Origin: Methylocaldum marinum
Lineage (GTDB): Bacteria; Pseudomonadota; Gammaproteobacteria; Methylococcales; Methylococcaceae
Assembly: GCF_003584645.1 (NCBI RefSeq)
Contig: NZ_AP017928.1
Span: 3,510,395-3,574,394 of the forward strand
DNA: 64,000 nucleotides
Reading direction: 5' to 3'
Part shown: piece by piece, positions 63,775 to 64,000 of the stretch
How positions within the stretch are numbered: position 1 is the stretch's first letter
Layout of the letters: the number at the start of each line of letters is the position of its first letter
Notes under the pieces: generated by a model
The model's input: only the letters and a program-made list of their open reading frames with translations
The model's database searches: none
What the model was told of the DNA's origin: nothing
Program-made: the position numbers and the translations under genes

Positions 63775-64000
63775 ATGAACTATTGCACACACTGCGGCAC
63801 TTCGCTCAGGAGAGGCATCCCCGAGGGCGATGATCGCCCGCGCCACATCTGCGATGCCTGCGGGACCATCCATTATCAGAACCCGAAGCTGATCGCCGGA
63901 TGTATTCCGGTGTGGCAGGACCGGATATTGCTGTGCAAGCGCGCCATCGAACCGCGCCTCGGCTACTGGACCCTGCCGGCAGGCTTCATGGAACTCGGCG
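63775..64000 (+). CDS. Nudix hydrolase with N-terminal zinc ribbon (cut by window end)
   Basis: Starts [20 protein letters not shown] and has a second Cys pair in [13 protein letters not shown], a four-Cys zinc ribbon as in NudC-like and related pyrophosphohydrolases. The Nudix fold begins [18 protein letters not shown] and the sequence ends in the middle of the Nudix box ([11 protein letters not shown]). The rest lies outside the window. Confidence 0.88.
   Translation, partial: MNYCTHCGTSLRRGIPEGDDRPRHICDACGTIHYQNPKLIAGCIPVWQDRILLCKRAIEPRLGYWTLPAGFMELG

Overview
The window is about 64 kb of GC-rich chromosome from a gammaproteobacterium. The best anchor is the run ndk-rlmN-pilW/F-hisS-yfgM-bamB-der, next to iscR, a cysteine desulfurase and an A-type Fe-S carrier; gmk, yicC and an Rsd/AlgQ-family gene agree with this. 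Together with a PEP-CTERM-type exported protein and many small intergenic repeats, this would fit an environmental group such as the Methylococcales, but that is inference and no methane-oxidation gene is present here.

Layout. 1-10.4 kb is accessory: a frameshifted Fic gene, a DinB-type polymerase, a GAF-PAS histidine kinase, an Xre/RES toxin-antitoxin pair, and an acyl-AMP ligase/ACP/PlsC fusion whose last 106 bp are tandemly duplicated, followed by gene wreckage. 10.45-27.6 kb is one 19-gene minus-strand block with many touching or overlapping genes. It encodes a type II fatty-acid/polyketide-like synthase (ketosynthase, a ketosynthase homologue that has lost its catalytic residues, ACP, two ketoreductases, a catalytically dead SDR, two dehydratases, an acyltransferase), an IorA/IorB-like 2-oxoacid:ferredoxin oxidoreductase at the promoter end, a Tat-exported FAD oxidoreductase, and an ABC transporter plus LolA-like carrier plus outer-membrane barrel at the far end. 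My reading is that a 2-oxoacid-derived acyl-CoA primes a KS/chain-length-factor pair, and the product is exported, modified outside the cytoplasm and placed in the outer membrane. It resembles aryl polyene clusters in architecture but has a different starter logic. This is the strongest candidate for an undescribed system.

28.6-38 kb is the conserved housekeeping block. 38-45 kb holds a LysR gene with a perfect palindrome at its start codon, a frameshifted pirin gene, DoxX, an azoreductase, and an AT-richer patch with a 4-hydroxybenzoate hydroxylase (PobA) followed by a chorismate-lyase-like gene apparently split by an IS5-type element. 45.5-54 kb holds a fused 5-oxoprolinase/hydantoinase, a LOG-type nucleosidase with a TTG start, a PEP-CTERM-type protein and an exported alkaline phosphatase. 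53.8-62 kb contains gmk and yicC on the same strand, separated by an accessory stretch with a complete IS630 element (1236 bp, TA-flanked), a hydrolase, a 155-bp palindromic element and a broken PIN toxin locus. The window ends with a eukaryotic-type protein kinase, the Rsd-family gene and a truncated Nudix gene.

Several broken genes (fic, pirin, the IS5 and IS630 transposases) differ from an intact frame by one base in a homopolymer, so assembly errors and slippage-based decoding must be separated before calling them dead. I saw no tRNA, rRNA or CRISPR array.
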